Assembly: GCA_021153985.1 (NCBI GenBank)
Contig: JAJKJM010000006.1
Location: 1 to 38,013 of the forward strand
DNA from: Polaromonas sp.
GTDB taxonomy: Bacteria > Pseudomonadota > Gammaproteobacteria > Burkholderiales > Burkholderiaceae_C
Direction of reading: 5' to 3'
Length of the DNA: 38,013 nucleotides
Shown: one piece after another, positions 16,773 through 24,106 of the stretch
Numbering within the stretch: the first letter of the stretch is position 1
How the letters are laid out: each line of letters opens with the position of its first letter
Notes under the pieces: model-generated
What the model saw: the letters and a program-made list of their open reading frames with translations, nothing else
Told to the model about the DNA's origin: nothing
The model's database searches: none
Translations under genes and position numbers: made by a program

Positions 16773-17987
16773 TTATTTGGACAGCAGGCGCATGGCCTCT
16801 TCAAGGCCCTTGATGGTCAGCGGGTACATGCGCTGGTTCACCAGTTGCTGGATCACGCTGATGCTTTGCCGGTATTGCCAGACGCCCTGGGGCTCGGGGT
16901 TGATCCAGGCGAACTTGGGAAAGGCGTTGGTCAGGCGCTGCATCCATTCGGCGCCGGCTTCTTCATTGTTGTATTCCACACTGCCGCCGGGTTGCAGGAT
17001 TTCGTATGGGCTCATGGTCGCGTCGCCGACGAAGATGAGTTTGTAGTCCTTGTTGTACTTGCGGATGATGTCCCAGGTCGGGAATTTCTCGCTGAAGCGG
17101 CGGCGGTTGTTCTTCCACATGAAGTCGTAGACGCAGTTGTGGAAGTAATAAAACTCCAGGTGCTTGAACTCGGCTTTGACGGCCGAGAACATTTCTTCGA
17201 CGCGGTGGATGTGCTCATCCATCGTGCCGCCCACGTCCATCAGCAGCAGCACCTTCACGTTGTTGTGGCGCTCGGGCACCATCTTGATGTCCAGCCAGCC
17301 GGCATTGGCCGCGGTGGAGCGGATGGTGTCGTCCAGGTCCAGCTCTTCCACATTGCCCTGGCGCGCGAACTTGCGAAGCCGGCGCAACGCGACCTTGATG
17401 TTGCGCGTGCCCAGTTCCTGCGTGTCGTCGTAGTCCTTGTAGGCGCGCTGGTCCCAGACTTTCACCGCGCTTTTGTTGCGGCTTTTTTCCTGGCCTATGC
17501 GTATGCCCTGCGGGTTAAAACCGTTGGCGCCGAAGGGCGAGGTGCCGCCCGTGCCTATCCATTTGCTGCCGCCTTCGTGGCGTTCTTTCTGCTCTTCAAA
17601 ACGCTTTTTGAGCGTTTCCATGAGCTCGTCCCAGCCCATTTTTTCGATCAGGGCTTTTTCCTCGGGGCTGAGTTCCAGCTCGAGGTTTTTGCGCAGCCAT
17701 TCGAGTGGAATGTCTTTGGTGAAGTCGGCCAGCATCTCCACGCCTTTGAAGTAGGCGGCAAAGGCGCGGTCGAATTTGTCGTAGTTTTTTTCGTCCTTCA
17801 CCAGCACCGTGCGGCTCAGGTAATAGAAGTCGTCGATCTTCCACGCGCCTTCGCCTTCGTGCGCCTCGAGCTTGTCGCTGTTCGGGCCGACGACGCCGGC
17901 CTGCAACGCTTCGAGCAGCATCAGGTATTCCTTGACGGAAACCGGCAGCTTGGCCGAGCGCAGGGTGTAGAAGAAATCGATCAGCAT
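16773..17987 (-). CDS. VWA domain CoxE-like protein
   Basis: 404 residues, cytoplasmic, no signal or membrane segment. The N-terminal half (MLIDFFYTLRSAKLPVSVKEYL) matches the CoxE-like VWA family. The C-terminal half is the von Willebrand factor A fold, with a metal-site motif DVGGTMDEH near 253 in place of classical DxSxS, as is usual in this family (DVGGSMD). Further conserved blocks are FKHLEFYYFHNCVYD, FVGDATMSPYE and WINPEP. Members pair with MoxR AAA ATPases as chaperone or metal-insertion modules, and moxR lies in the same operon upstream. The start codon sits five bases after the stop of the AbiC-like gene, so any ribosome binding site must lie inside the end of that gene (weak GGA). 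The client protein is unknown. Confidence 0.88.
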   Translation of the reverse strand: MLIDFFYTLRSAKLPVSVKEYLMLLEALQAGVVGPNSDKLEAHEGEGAWKIDDFYYLSRTVLVKDEKNYDKFDRAFAAYFKGVEMLADFTKDIPLEWLRKNLELELSPEEKALIEKMGWDELMETLKKRFEEQKERHEGGSKWIGTGGTSPFGANGFNPQGIRIGQEKSRNKSAVKVWDQRAYKDYDDTQELGTRNIKVALRRLRKFARQGNVEELDLDDTIRSTAANAGWLDIKMVPERHNNVKVLLLMDVGGTMDEHIHRVEEMFSAVKAEFKHLEFYYFHNCVYDFMWKNNRRRFSEKFPTWDIIRKYNKDYKLIFVGDATMSPYEILQPGGSVEYNNEEAGAEWMQRLTNAFPKFAWINPEPQGVWQYRQSISVIQQLVNQRMYPLTIKGLEEAMRLLSK

Positions 17988-17992
17988 GGCAG

Positions 17993-18934
17993 TTATCCGA
18001 GTTTGCTTGTATCAATCGATGCCAGTGCCCATTTGCTGCCAAATGCTCCTGGATTTAATCGAGCTTCAGCTTCTGTTCTAAGAATACCGGATGGAAGATG
18101 CTTAAGCAGACCATATTGTTGAACCAAGTTGCGCATCTTTTTCCCCTCTTCGTCAAACAATAAATTGAATGCTAATAGGGCCAACTCGTCGCGACTCAAC
18201 TGCGCACGGAAAAGTTTTACGTACCGGTAATGTTCGGTGGTTAAAGTGGGTTGAGCTTCCCGCAAAATAGCAAATACGGTGCGGAAGTAGTGATCAAGGA
18301 CTGGCGAAAATTGATTCCACTTCGCAACCACCTGATTTTCGGTCAGGGTAACCATCGTGGGTCTCACAAGTTGTTCGATGGTTCTATTTTTTGGTGTTGG
18401 ATGCTGTTCATGAGGTGAAAAGCCGTAAGTCATGAACTCGTAGATGAAGGCGTGTTCGATGGCTCTGGAGCTTGTCCAATGACGAAAGACGGTTTTTCCA
18501 AATTTGTTGTCTGCATCTACGGTAGCCAAGGTCTGCTGATATAGATTCAGAAAATCAAAGAATCGCTGTTCTCGTCTTTGCTGCTCCATTGTTTTTGCTT
18601 GATCCTCGGCTACTCGCTTACTTGCGCGCAACTCTTCTCTCGTGGCGGACAATTCGCTGCGCTGCAATTTGACGCTGGTTACTAAAGCTAGTAGTGCGAA
18701 AACTGCTACAAGTGGATTCAATAGTCCGCCGATGTAATCGCCTAGTTGCCCCCAGCTATCTGGCGAATTCGACCAACCGTTTTTGCTAAACGAAAAGGCG
18801 TAGGCCGCTACGAGAATTATGAAGGTCGCTCCGACGAGCCATGGCGTGAGTGACACCGCATTCACTAGAGCATTTAATTTCTGCTCTGCGGGTTCCTCTG
18901 CGTTTTGGGCCGCGTCGGATGCGAGGGGCTCCAT
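17993..18934 (-). CDS. Putative phage abortive infection protein (PutAbiC/AbiC-like)
   Basis: 313 residues. Two N-terminal membrane helices at ~30-50 and ~66-88 flank the family signature WGQLGDYIGGLLNP. A charged coiled-coil (~88-130: LQRSELSATREELRASKRVA) leads to a cytosolic domain with FFDFLNLYQQTL, NQVVAKWNQFSPVLDHYFRT, YRYVKLFRAQLSRDELALLA and a hydrophilic end. This motif order is that of the PutAbiC family, annotated as phage abortive infection. Base composition is clearly more AT-rich than every neighbour (for example 18121-18420 and 18661-18860), with many AAT/TTT/GAA codons, suggesting horizontal acquisition. It begins 2 bases after the acetyltransferase stop and ends 5 bases before the VWA start, so it is co-transcribed with the MoxR/VWA operon. 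Family assignment is by motif recognition; antiphage activity is not shown by the sequence. Confidence 0.8.
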   Translation of the reverse strand: MEPLASDAAQNAEEPAEQKLNALVNAVSLTPWLVGATFIILVAAYAFSFSKNGWSNSPDSWGQLGDYIGGLLNPLVAVFALLALVTSVKLQRSELSATREELRASKRVAEDQAKTMEQQRREQRFFDFLNLYQQTLATVDADNKFGKTVFRHWTSSRAIEHAFIYEFMTYGFSPHEQHPTPKNRTIEQLVRPTMVTLTENQVVAKWNQFSPVLDHYFRTVFAILREAQPTLTTEHYRYVKLFRAQLSRDELALLAFNLLFDEEGKKMRNLVQQYGLLKHLPSGILRTEAEARLNPGAFGSKWALASIDTSKLG

Positions 18935-18936
18935 CT

Positions 18937-19527
18937 TTATAGGTCCCTCTTTTTTTCGAGAAGATAAAGAAGTTGTGCTTTCACCTCAGGCCACTCGCCT
19001 GCGGCCAGGCTGTACATCACGGTGTCGCGAATCGTGCCGTCGCGGCGCAGCGCATGGCCGCGCAGCACGCCGTCCTTGCGGGCGCCCAGGCGTTCAATGG
19101 CGCGCTGCGAGGCGTAGTTGAAGTTGTCGGTGCGCCAGCCCACGATGTTGCAGCCCAGTGTGTCGAAGGCATGGGTCAGCATCAGCAGCTTGCAGGTGGT
19201 GTTGACATGGGTACGCTGGCAGCGCGCGGCGTACCAGGTGTAGCCAATCTCGACGCGCTTGAGGTTGGGCACGATGTCGTGATAGCTGGTAGAGCCCAGC
19301 ACTTCGCCGGTGGCGGCGTCAGTCACGGCAAAGGCCAGGCGGTTGCCGGTGGCCAGTGCGGTTTCAATGTAGCCGCGCGTTTCATGGGGCTCGGGCACCG
19401 AGGTGATGCGCAGCTTCCAGAGCTCGCCGTCAGCGGCTGCAGCCTTGAGGCCGGCTTCGTGTTCGAGTGTGAGCGGCACGAGGCGCACGCCGCGCGCTTC
19501 CAGTGTCACGGGTTCGACAAACGCCAT
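18937..19527 (-). CDS. GNAT-family N-acetyltransferase (RimJ/RimL-like)
   Basis: 196 residues with the GNAT_3-type layout: an N-terminal strand (VTLEARGVRLVPLTLEHEAG), FAVTDAATGEVLGSTSYHDI, VEIGYTWYAARCQRTHVNT at the acetyl-CoA-binding region, and WRTDNFNYASQRAIERLGARKDGVLRGH, the typical RimJ/RimL C-terminal block. Members acetylate protein N-termini or small molecules using acetyl-CoA; the substrate here cannot be told. The start lies 2 bases downstream of the stop of the small membrane protein gene, consistent with one operon. GC content is like the rest of the window, unlike the next gene. Confidence 0.88.
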   Translation of the reverse strand: MAFVEPVTLEARGVRLVPLTLEHEAGLKAAAADGELWKLRITSVPEPHETRGYIETALATGNRLAFAVTDAATGEVLGSTSYHDIVPNLKRVEIGYTWYAARCQRTHVNTTCKLLMLTHAFDTLGCNIVGWRTDNFNYASQRAIERLGARKDGVLRGHALRRDGTIRDTVMYSLAAGEWPEVKAQLLYLLEKKRDL

Positions 19528-19529
19528 GC

Positions 19530-19757
19530 TCAGTTTTCTCCTTCGGGTTTTTGCCGGTTCCTCCAGCGTCTGGCTATTTGCAGGCCCAGGCCGCCGCCCA
19601 GGCCCACCAGCACAATGCCGGCGATGGCACCGTTGCCGTAGCCGGCTTCAAAAATATCAAAGCCGAGCAGGTGGCCGGCCCAAAAGCCGAGAAGGGCGCC
19701 GCCGACAAAACCGATTGCGTCGGACAGACCTTCGACCAGCATGGATTTTTGAGTCAT
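19530..19757 (-). CDS. Small glycine-rich membrane protein
   Basis: 75 residues, hypothetical. Two hydrophobic Gly-rich segments (~13-32 VGGALLGFWAGHLLGF and ~41-61 GAIAGIVLVGLGGGLGLQI) resemble glycine-zipper membrane helices, followed by a basic tail (ARRWRNRQK). It lies 15 bases after the moxR stop and 2 bases before the acetyltransferase, so it is probably translated as part of that operon. Function unknown. Confidence 0.65.
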   Translation of the reverse strand: MTQKSMLVEGLSDAIGFVGGALLGFWAGHLLGFDIFEAGYGNGAIAGIVLVGLGGGLGLQIARRWRNRQKPEGEN

Positions 19758-19772
19758 CTCATGGTTCCGTGT

Positions 19773-20615
19773 TCAGCGATTGTTGCGCTGCATGAAAACC
19801 AGCTTCTCGAACAGGGTCACGTCCTGCTCGTTCTTGAGCAGCGCACCCACCAGTGGCGGCACGGCGACCTTGTCGTCCTTGCTTTGCAAGGCGTCCAGCG
19901 GAATGTCTTCGGCGACCAGCAGCTTGAGCCAGTCCAGCAGTTCGGAAGTCGACGGTTTCTTTTTGAGGCCGGGCAGGTTGCGCACGTCGTAAAACGTTTT
20001 CATGGCCGCGGTCAGCAGCTCTTTCTTCAGGCCGGGGAAGTGCACATCCACGATCTGCTTCATGGTGTCGGCGTCCGGGAACTTGATGTAGTGGAAAAAG
20101 CAGCGGCGCAAAAACGCGTCGGGCAGTTCCTTTTCATTGTTGGAGGTGATGAACACCAGCGGCCGGTGCTTGGCCTTGATGAGCTCACGCGTTTCGTACA
20201 CATAGAACTCCATGCGGTCGATCTCGCGCAACAGGTCGTTCGGGAACTCGATATCGGCCTTGTCGATCTCGTCGATCAGCAATGCCACCGGCTCGTCGGC
20301 GGTGAAGGCCTGCCAGAGCACGCCCTTGACGATGTAGTTATGGATGTCCTTGACCTTTTCGTCCCCTAGCTGCGAATCGCGCAGGCGGGAGACGGCGTCA
20401 TATTCATACAGGCCCTGTTGGGCCTTGGTGGTCGATTTGATGTGCCATTGCAACAGCGGCAGCTTCAGCGCCTGGGCCACTTCCTCGGCCAGCATGGTCT
20501 TGCCGGTGCCGGGTTCGCCCTTGACCAGCAGCGGCTTTTTCAGAGCGGCCGAGGCGTTCACGGCAAGCATCAGGTCCTGGGTGGCGACGTAGTTTTTGGA
20601 TCCTTGAAATTTCAT
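19773..20615 (-). CDS. MoxR-family AAA+ ATPase
   Basis: 280 residues. Walker A is GEPGTGKT at 33-40. LLIDEIDKAD is the Walker B motif with the MoxR-type insert, ITSNNE is sensor 1 and FLRRCFFHYIKFPD contains the arginine finger/sensor region. A C-terminal lid domain follows. MoxR ATPases act as chaperones assembling or activating enzyme complexes together with VWA proteins; the CoxE-like VWA gene is the last gene of this run, separated by three intervening genes. It is the first gene of the minus-strand operon and diverges from the cytochrome c gene at 20748. Confidence 0.93.
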   Translation of the reverse strand: MKFQGSKNYVATQDLMLAVNASAALKKPLLVKGEPGTGKTMLAEEVAQALKLPLLQWHIKSTTKAQQGLYEYDAVSRLRDSQLGDEKVKDIHNYIVKGVLWQAFTADEPVALLIDEIDKADIEFPNDLLREIDRMEFYVYETRELIKAKHRPLVFITSNNEKELPDAFLRRCFFHYIKFPDADTMKQIVDVHFPGLKKELLTAAMKTFYDVRNLPGLKKKPSTSELLDWLKLLVAEDIPLDALQSKDDKVAVPPLVGALLKNEQDVTLFEKLVFMQRNNR

Positions 20616-20674
20616 GGTCTGGCGTCAGTGTGAGCGGGTTTGAGGGCTATTCTCTTGGTTTGAAAGCAGCCGGT

Positions 20675-20702
20675 GTCTTGGGGCAACAGGCCCAGATATA
20701 AT
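20675..20702 (+). promoter_or_regulatory. Probable sigma-70 promoter for the cytochrome c gene
   Basis: A perfect -10 hexamer TATAAT at 20697-20702 stands 45 bases before the ATG, with a poor -35 (GTCTTG at 20675-20680, 16-base spacer). The region is divergent between moxR and the cytochrome gene. Confidence 0.45.
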
Positions 20703-20747
20703 CCGGGGTTGTTTATAAGATGAATCCCACCTGATTGTGCGCGCAAA

Positions 20748-21437
20748 ATGAATAAGCTGTTCACCACGATATTCGCCGTTGCTGTCTCTTGTGCGACGGC
20801 AGCCAGCCTGGCCCAGGAAATCAAGGGCGACGCCAAGGCCGGCGAAACCAAGAATGCCATGTGCATCGGCTGCCACGGCATCAAGGGCTACCAGGCCTCC
20901 TTCCCTGAGGTCTACAAGGTCCCGATGATTTCGGGCCAGGGCGCCAAATACATCGTCGCCGCACTCAACGAATACAAAAAAGGCGACCACAAGCACCCCA
21001 CCATGCGCGCCATTGCCGACTCGCTGTCAGACCAGGACATCGCCGACCTGGCTGCCCACTACAGCGCCGATGGTCTCGTGGCTTCCGCCGAGCCGGCCAA
21101 GCCAGCCGACCCCAAGGCTGTCAAAGCCCCCAGCAAAGAACCCAGTGCCCAGGTCCAGGCCCTGCTGAACAAGGCCAACTGCGCGTCTTGCCACGGCGCC
21201 AATTTCAGCTCGCCGATTGACCCAAGCTACCCCAAGATTGGCGGCCAGCACGCCGACTACCTCTTTGTGGCCCTCAAGGCCTACAAGACCGAGAACAACC
21301 CCAAGGTCGGCCGCGGCAACGCCATCATGGGCGGCATGGCCAAGCAGTACACCAACCCCGAGTTGAAGCTGCTGGCCAACTACCTGTCGTCGGTAGACGG
21401 TGACCTGAAGACCATTCCGCAGAGCAAGTTCCGCTGA
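20748..21437 (+). CDS. Dihaem class I cytochrome c (cytochrome c4-like)
   Basis: 229 residues. A Sec signal peptide (cleavage likely after SLA at 22) exports it to the periplasm. Two CXXCH haem-binding motifs, CIGCH at 39-43 and CASCH at 145-149, head two similar cytochrome c domains. Candidate axial methionines lie in VPMISGQ or HPTMRAI of the first domain and NAIMGGMA of the second. The domains are joined by an Ala/Lys/Pro-rich linker (~104-130). The tandem layout is that of cytochromes c4/c553, soluble or membrane-associated electron carriers feeding terminal oxidases. It is a single-gene unit with its own promoter candidate and a strong terminator downstream. Confidence 0.92.
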   Translation: MNKLFTTIFAVAVSCATAASLAQEIKGDAKAGETKNAMCIGCHGIKGYQASFPEVYKVPMISGQGAKYIVAALNEYKKGDHKHPTMRAIADSLSDQDIADLAAHYSADGLVASAEPAKPADPKAVKAPSKEPSAQVQALLNKANCASCHGANFSSPIDPSYPKIGGQHADYLFVALKAYKTENNPKVGRGNAIMGGMAKQYTNPELKLLANYLSSVDGDLKTIPQSKFR

Positions 21438-21457
21438 TCCGGGATCTTCTTCCCAAG

Positions 21458-21488
21458 AAAAAAGCCGCTGTCTCAGCGGCTTTTTTTT
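21458..21488. terminator. Bidirectional Rho-independent terminator
   Basis: A GCCGCTG-tct-CAGCGGC hairpin is flanked by A-run on the left and an eight-T run on the right, so it works in either direction. It sits between the convergent cytochrome c (+) and DUF1841 (-) genes. Confidence 0.92.
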
Positions 21489-21490
21489 GG

Positions 21491-21925
21491 TCAGTCCCGA
21501 GTTGCCCGGCGCTGCACGCAGTCTATGTAAGCGGCGCCGTCCGGCGGCCGCCCCGCACGCTGGCTTTCCCAGACCATCTGCCCCAGGCAGTCCATGGTTT
21601 CGTGGTGCGCGTCATGCAGCGAGTCGCGCCTGGCGGTGAGCAGTTCTACCGCCTGCCGAATGCCGCGGGGCTGATCGATGGAGCATTGCTCGCTGATCGA
21701 CAAATGCATGGACAGGTGCAAAAACGGATTGGTCTTGCCCGCTTCCACGTCGTACATTTTGCCGAGCGCGCCGTCGGCGTCGGCAAAGTCCGCGTGGTAT
21801 TCGGGATGCTCTTCAATCCACTGGCTTGCTATGGTTTCGATAGCTTCCATGGGTTGGCCGGCGCGGGCTTTGGCGTAAACGGAGCAGAAGAACCGGCGTA
21901 CGTCGGCTTGCGAAGGGGTAAACAT
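21491..21925 (-). CDS. DUF1841 family protein
   Basis: 144 residues, soluble. Typical family blocks are MFTPSQADVRRFFCSVYAK at the start, WIEEHPEYHADF, NPFLHLSMHLSISEQ and a His-rich end (HDAHHETMDCLGQMVWESQR). Function is unknown; the repeated His/Glu motifs have suggested metal binding, which is inference. A copy of the GCTAT-N7-ATAGC palindrome overlaps codons for ETIASQ at 21828-21844. Transcription runs toward the shared terminator at 21458-21488. Confidence 0.9.
   Translation of the reverse strand: MFTPSQADVRRFFCSVYAKARAGQPMEAIETIASQWIEEHPEYHADFADADGALGKMYDVEAGKTNPFLHLSMHLSISEQCSIDQPRGIRQAVELLTARRDSLHDAHHETMDCLGQMVWESQRAGRPPDGAAYIDCVQRRATRD
21828..21844. repeat. Dispersed palindrome GCTAT-N7-ATAGC, copy 2 (within DUF1841 gene)
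   Basis: Exact GCTAT, spacer ggtttcg, ATAGC. It lies in frame inside the DUF1841 coding sequence and does not disrupt it. Confidence 0.55.
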
Positions 21926-22124
21926 GGCTAAAGGTTATCACGCAGCGGTTTTCCGTCGCCGGCGTGGTGGCTTGCTTACGCGCCTTCGAGCCACGGGGCT
22001 GGCCGGCTCCGTCCTACAGACAGTTTTTGCACTCCTGCCTACATTACGAAGCACAGTGACAGTGGCGCAGTTCCGGGGCAAGGTCACTCTATAACCATCC
22101 ACAAGCCCGGCGAGGAGATTTCAG

Positions 22125-22346
22125 ATGAACGCAGCACGCATCACAGGCATTGTCCTGATCGTTTTGGGCCTGGCGGGTTTTTTCACCGGCGGCTTCAGCT
22201 TCACCAAGGACACGACAGCGGCCAAGCTTGGCCCGATCCAGTTGACCGTCAAAGAAAAAGAGGCGGTCAACATTCCCCAGTGGTTGAGCCTGGGCGCCAT
22301 CGTGCTGGGCGCGGTCGTATTGGTCGTAGGCTTTAAAAAGAGCTGA
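22125..22346 (+). CDS. Small two-helix membrane protein (DUF3185-like?)
   Basis: 73 residues. Hydrophobic helices at ~6-26 (ITGIVLIVLGLAGFFTGGFSF) and ~52-70 (WLSLGAIVLGAVVLVVGF) bracket a short polar loop, with a KKS tail. A good ribosome binding site (gaggag, 22110-22115) precedes the ATG. Layout resembles small DUF3185-type membrane proteins, but that name is tentative. Function unknown. It stands alone between DUF1841 and the pca regulator. Confidence 0.75.
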   Translation: MNAARITGIVLIVLGLAGFFTGGFSFTKDTTAAKLGPIQLTVKEKEAVNIPQWLSLGAIVLGAVVLVVGFKKS

Positions 22347-22354
22347 TGACTTTA

Positions 22355-22421
22355 TCTGTGTCATCTGCGCCATCTGCGGATTGAAGAATTTATCCGCAGA
22401 TTACGCAGATTTACGCAGATT
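22355..22421. repeat. CGCAGAT repeat cluster with hairpin
   Basis: ATCTGCGGA (22372-22380) pairs with TCCGCAGAT (22393-22401) over a 12-base loop. Extra ATCTGCG units on the left and CGCAGAT units on the right (about 9-10 base period) extend an imperfect stem. It lies between two convergent genes and could help end transcription. It resembles a short intergenic repeat seen in many bacteria. Confidence 0.7.
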
Positions 22422-22463
22422 GAAACGGGGATGAGGTCTCGACATTCGATAGCGTTGGCGGGC

Positions 22464-23267
22464 TTAGTTGCCCTGAACGCTGAGCATGCGGGAAATCGTG
22501 CGCGCTGCTTCTAGTAGCTGCGGCAACATGGTTTCCTGCATCGCCTTGGCGCTGGTGCGATTGGCCTGGCCGCTGATGTTGAGCGCGGCCACTGTCTGGC
22601 CTGAGCGATTGGTGATCGGCGCCGCCATCGACACCAGCCCTTCCTCCAGTTCCTGATTCACCAACGACCATCCTTGCTTGCGCGCCTGCGCGATCTTGGC
22701 CATCAGCTCTTTCACATCGGTCACGGTGTACTTGGTGCGCGCGGTCAGTGCTGACTTCTGCAGACATTTCATCGCCTCATCCTCGGGTAGGGCCGACAAC
22801 AGCATCCGCCCCATCGACGTGCAGTAAGCCGGCAGGCGTGAGCCCACGCCCAGGCTGATGCTCATGATCTTGTGCGTCGGCACGCGCAGCACGTAGACGA
22901 TGTCGGTGCCGTCCAGCGCCGCAGCTGAGCACGACTCCTTGACCTCGGCGACCAGCGCTTCCATCACTGGCTCGGCCAGGTTCCAGATTGGCATGGAGGA
23001 GAGGTACGCAAAACCCAGGTCCAGGATGCGGGGCGTGAGGCTGAAGAACTTGCCGTCGTTGTGCACATAGCCCAGTGTTTCCAGCGTCAGCAAAATGCGG
23101 CGCGCGCCGGCGCGGCTCAGGCCGCTGCGCCCGGCCACTTCGGTCAGCGTCTGCCGTGGCGCTTCGGTGCTGAACGAGCGTATGACTTCAAGCCCGCGCG
23201 CAAAGGACTGGACGTAGGCATCCCCGGGTTTGTGGCCGGTAATGGGCGTGGGTGCAGCGTTTGCCAT
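22464..23267 (-). CDS. pcaR: IclR-family regulator of the beta-ketoadipate pathway (PcaR/PobR type)
   Basis: 267 residues. An N-terminal winged helix-turn-helix (~18-80; SFARGLEVIRSF, then LTEVAGRSGLSRAGARRILLTLETLGYV) precedes the IclR effector-binding domain (~90-260), which includes LPAYCTSMGRMLLSALPEDE and the GWSLVNQELEEGLVSMAAPI block typical of PcaR/PcaU/PobR proteins. These regulators bind beta-ketoadipate or related aromatics and control pca operons. It is divergent from pcaIJF, and the 122-base gap holds a candidate operator at 23298-23323. The symbol is inferred from subfamily and context; it could also control other aromatic genes. Confidence 0.87.
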   Translation of the reverse strand: MANAAPTPITGHKPGDAYVQSFARGLEVIRSFSTEAPRQTLTEVAGRSGLSRAGARRILLTLETLGYVHNDGKFFSLTPRILDLGFAYLSSMPIWNLAEPVMEALVAEVKESCSAAALDGTDIVYVLRVPTHKIMSISLGVGSRLPAYCTSMGRMLLSALPEDEAMKCLQKSALTARTKYTVTDVKELMAKIAQARKQGWSLVNQELEEGLVSMAAPITNRSGQTVAALNISGQANRTSAKAMQETMLPQLLEAARTISRMLSVQGN

Positions 23268-23297
23268 GATGCGGGAAATCTCCTAAAATTCATTATA

Positions 23298-23323
23298 CGA
23301 ACTCTTGTTCTTATGTCGAACAA
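23298..23323. promoter_or_regulatory. Candidate PcaR operator with three half-sites
   Basis: CGAAC (23298-23302), then GTTC (23307-23310), then CGAAC (23317-23321). TTGTTC...GAACAA is a perfect 6-bp inverted repeat around a 7-base spacer, and CGAAC occurs twice as a direct repeat. Known PcaU/PobR sites also combine a palindrome with a third direct repeat. It lies between pcaR and pcaI and could overlap both promoters. Confidence 0.55.
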
Positions 23324-23389
23324 TTTTTGACTATTAATGGCGATGGCCTGCCGATTTCAGCAAAGCCATCCGCAGCTGGAGACTTCTGA

Positions 23390-24106
23390 ATGATCAACAA
23401 AATTGCCGCCTCCGTCGCCGACGCGTTGGCGGACGTGAAAGACGGCGCCACGGTGCTGATTGGCGGCTTCGGCACCGCCGGCATTCCCAATGAGCTGATC
23501 GACGGCCTGATAGAGCAGGGCGCCAAAGACCTGACCGTGGTGAACAACAACGCCGGCAATGCCGAGACGGGCCTGGCCGCGTTGCTCAAGGCTGGGCGCG
23601 TGCGCAAGATCATCTGCAGCTTTCCGCGCCAAGCCGACAGCCAGGTGTTTGACGGCCTCTACCGCAGCGGCAAGCTGGAGCTCGAACTGGTGCCGCAAGG
23701 CAACCTGGCCGAGCGCATACGCGCCGCCGGCGCCGGCATAGGCGCTTTTTTCTGCCCCACGGGCTATGGCACCGAGCTGGCACGCAACGCCGACGGCAGT
23801 GCCAAAGAGACCCGCGAAATCAACGGCAAGCACTATGTGCTCGAAATGCCGATCCATGGCGATGTGGCTTTGATCAAGGCAGAGCGGGGCGACCGCTGGG
23901 GCAACCTGACCTACCGCATGGCCGCGCGCAATTTTGGCCCGGTGATGGCAACCGCTTCGAAGAAGACGATTGCCACCGTGCATGAGGTCGTCGAACTCGG
24001 CGCATTGGATCCCGAAGCTGTTGTGACCCCGGGCATCTTTGTCCATCACATCGTCAAAATCCAACGCACTGCCACGCAGGCCGGTGGTTTCAAAAAGGCG
24101 GCATGA
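23390..24106 (+). CDS. pcaI: 3-oxoadipate CoA-transferase subunit A
   Basis: 238 residues. CoA-transferase family I alpha subunit: the Gly-rich block VLIGGFGTAGIPNELIDGL (~25-43), NNAGNAETGLAALL, GAGIGAFFCPTGYGTELA and MPIHGDVALIKAERGDRWGN match PcaI/CatI. With PcaJ it transfers CoA from succinyl-CoA to 3-oxoadipate in the cytoplasm. A ribosome binding site (ctggaga, 23376-23382) fits the ATG. The stop overlaps the pcaJ start (ATGA). Similar subunits act on acetoacetate; the downstream 3-oxoadipyl-CoA thiolase and the PcaR-type regulator favour 3-oxoadipate. Confidence 0.92.
   Translation: MINKIAASVADALADVKDGATVLIGGFGTAGIPNELIDGLIEQGAKDLTVVNNNAGNAETGLAALLKAGRVRKIICSFPRQADSQVFDGLYRSGKLELELVPQGNLAERIRAAGAGIGAFFCPTGYGTELARNADGSAKETREINGKHYVLEMPIHGDVALIKAERGDRWGNLTYRMAARNFGPVMATASKKTIATVHEVVELGALDPEAVVTPGIFVHHIVKIQRTATQAGGFKKAA

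Noticed and set aside
10596-16773. Integrated element next to tRNA-Arg
   Set aside because: No integrase, no duplicated tRNA 3' end, and the neighbouring tamAB genes are chromosomal housekeeping genes.
17200-17260. VWA metal site DVGGTMD as a missing catalytic motif
   Set aside because: The CoxE-like family commonly has DVGGSMD here, so the change from DxSxS is normal for the family.
21458-21488. Possible small RNA at the terminator
   Set aside because: Only a hairpin with A- and T-runs is present, fully explained as a terminator shared by the convergent genes.
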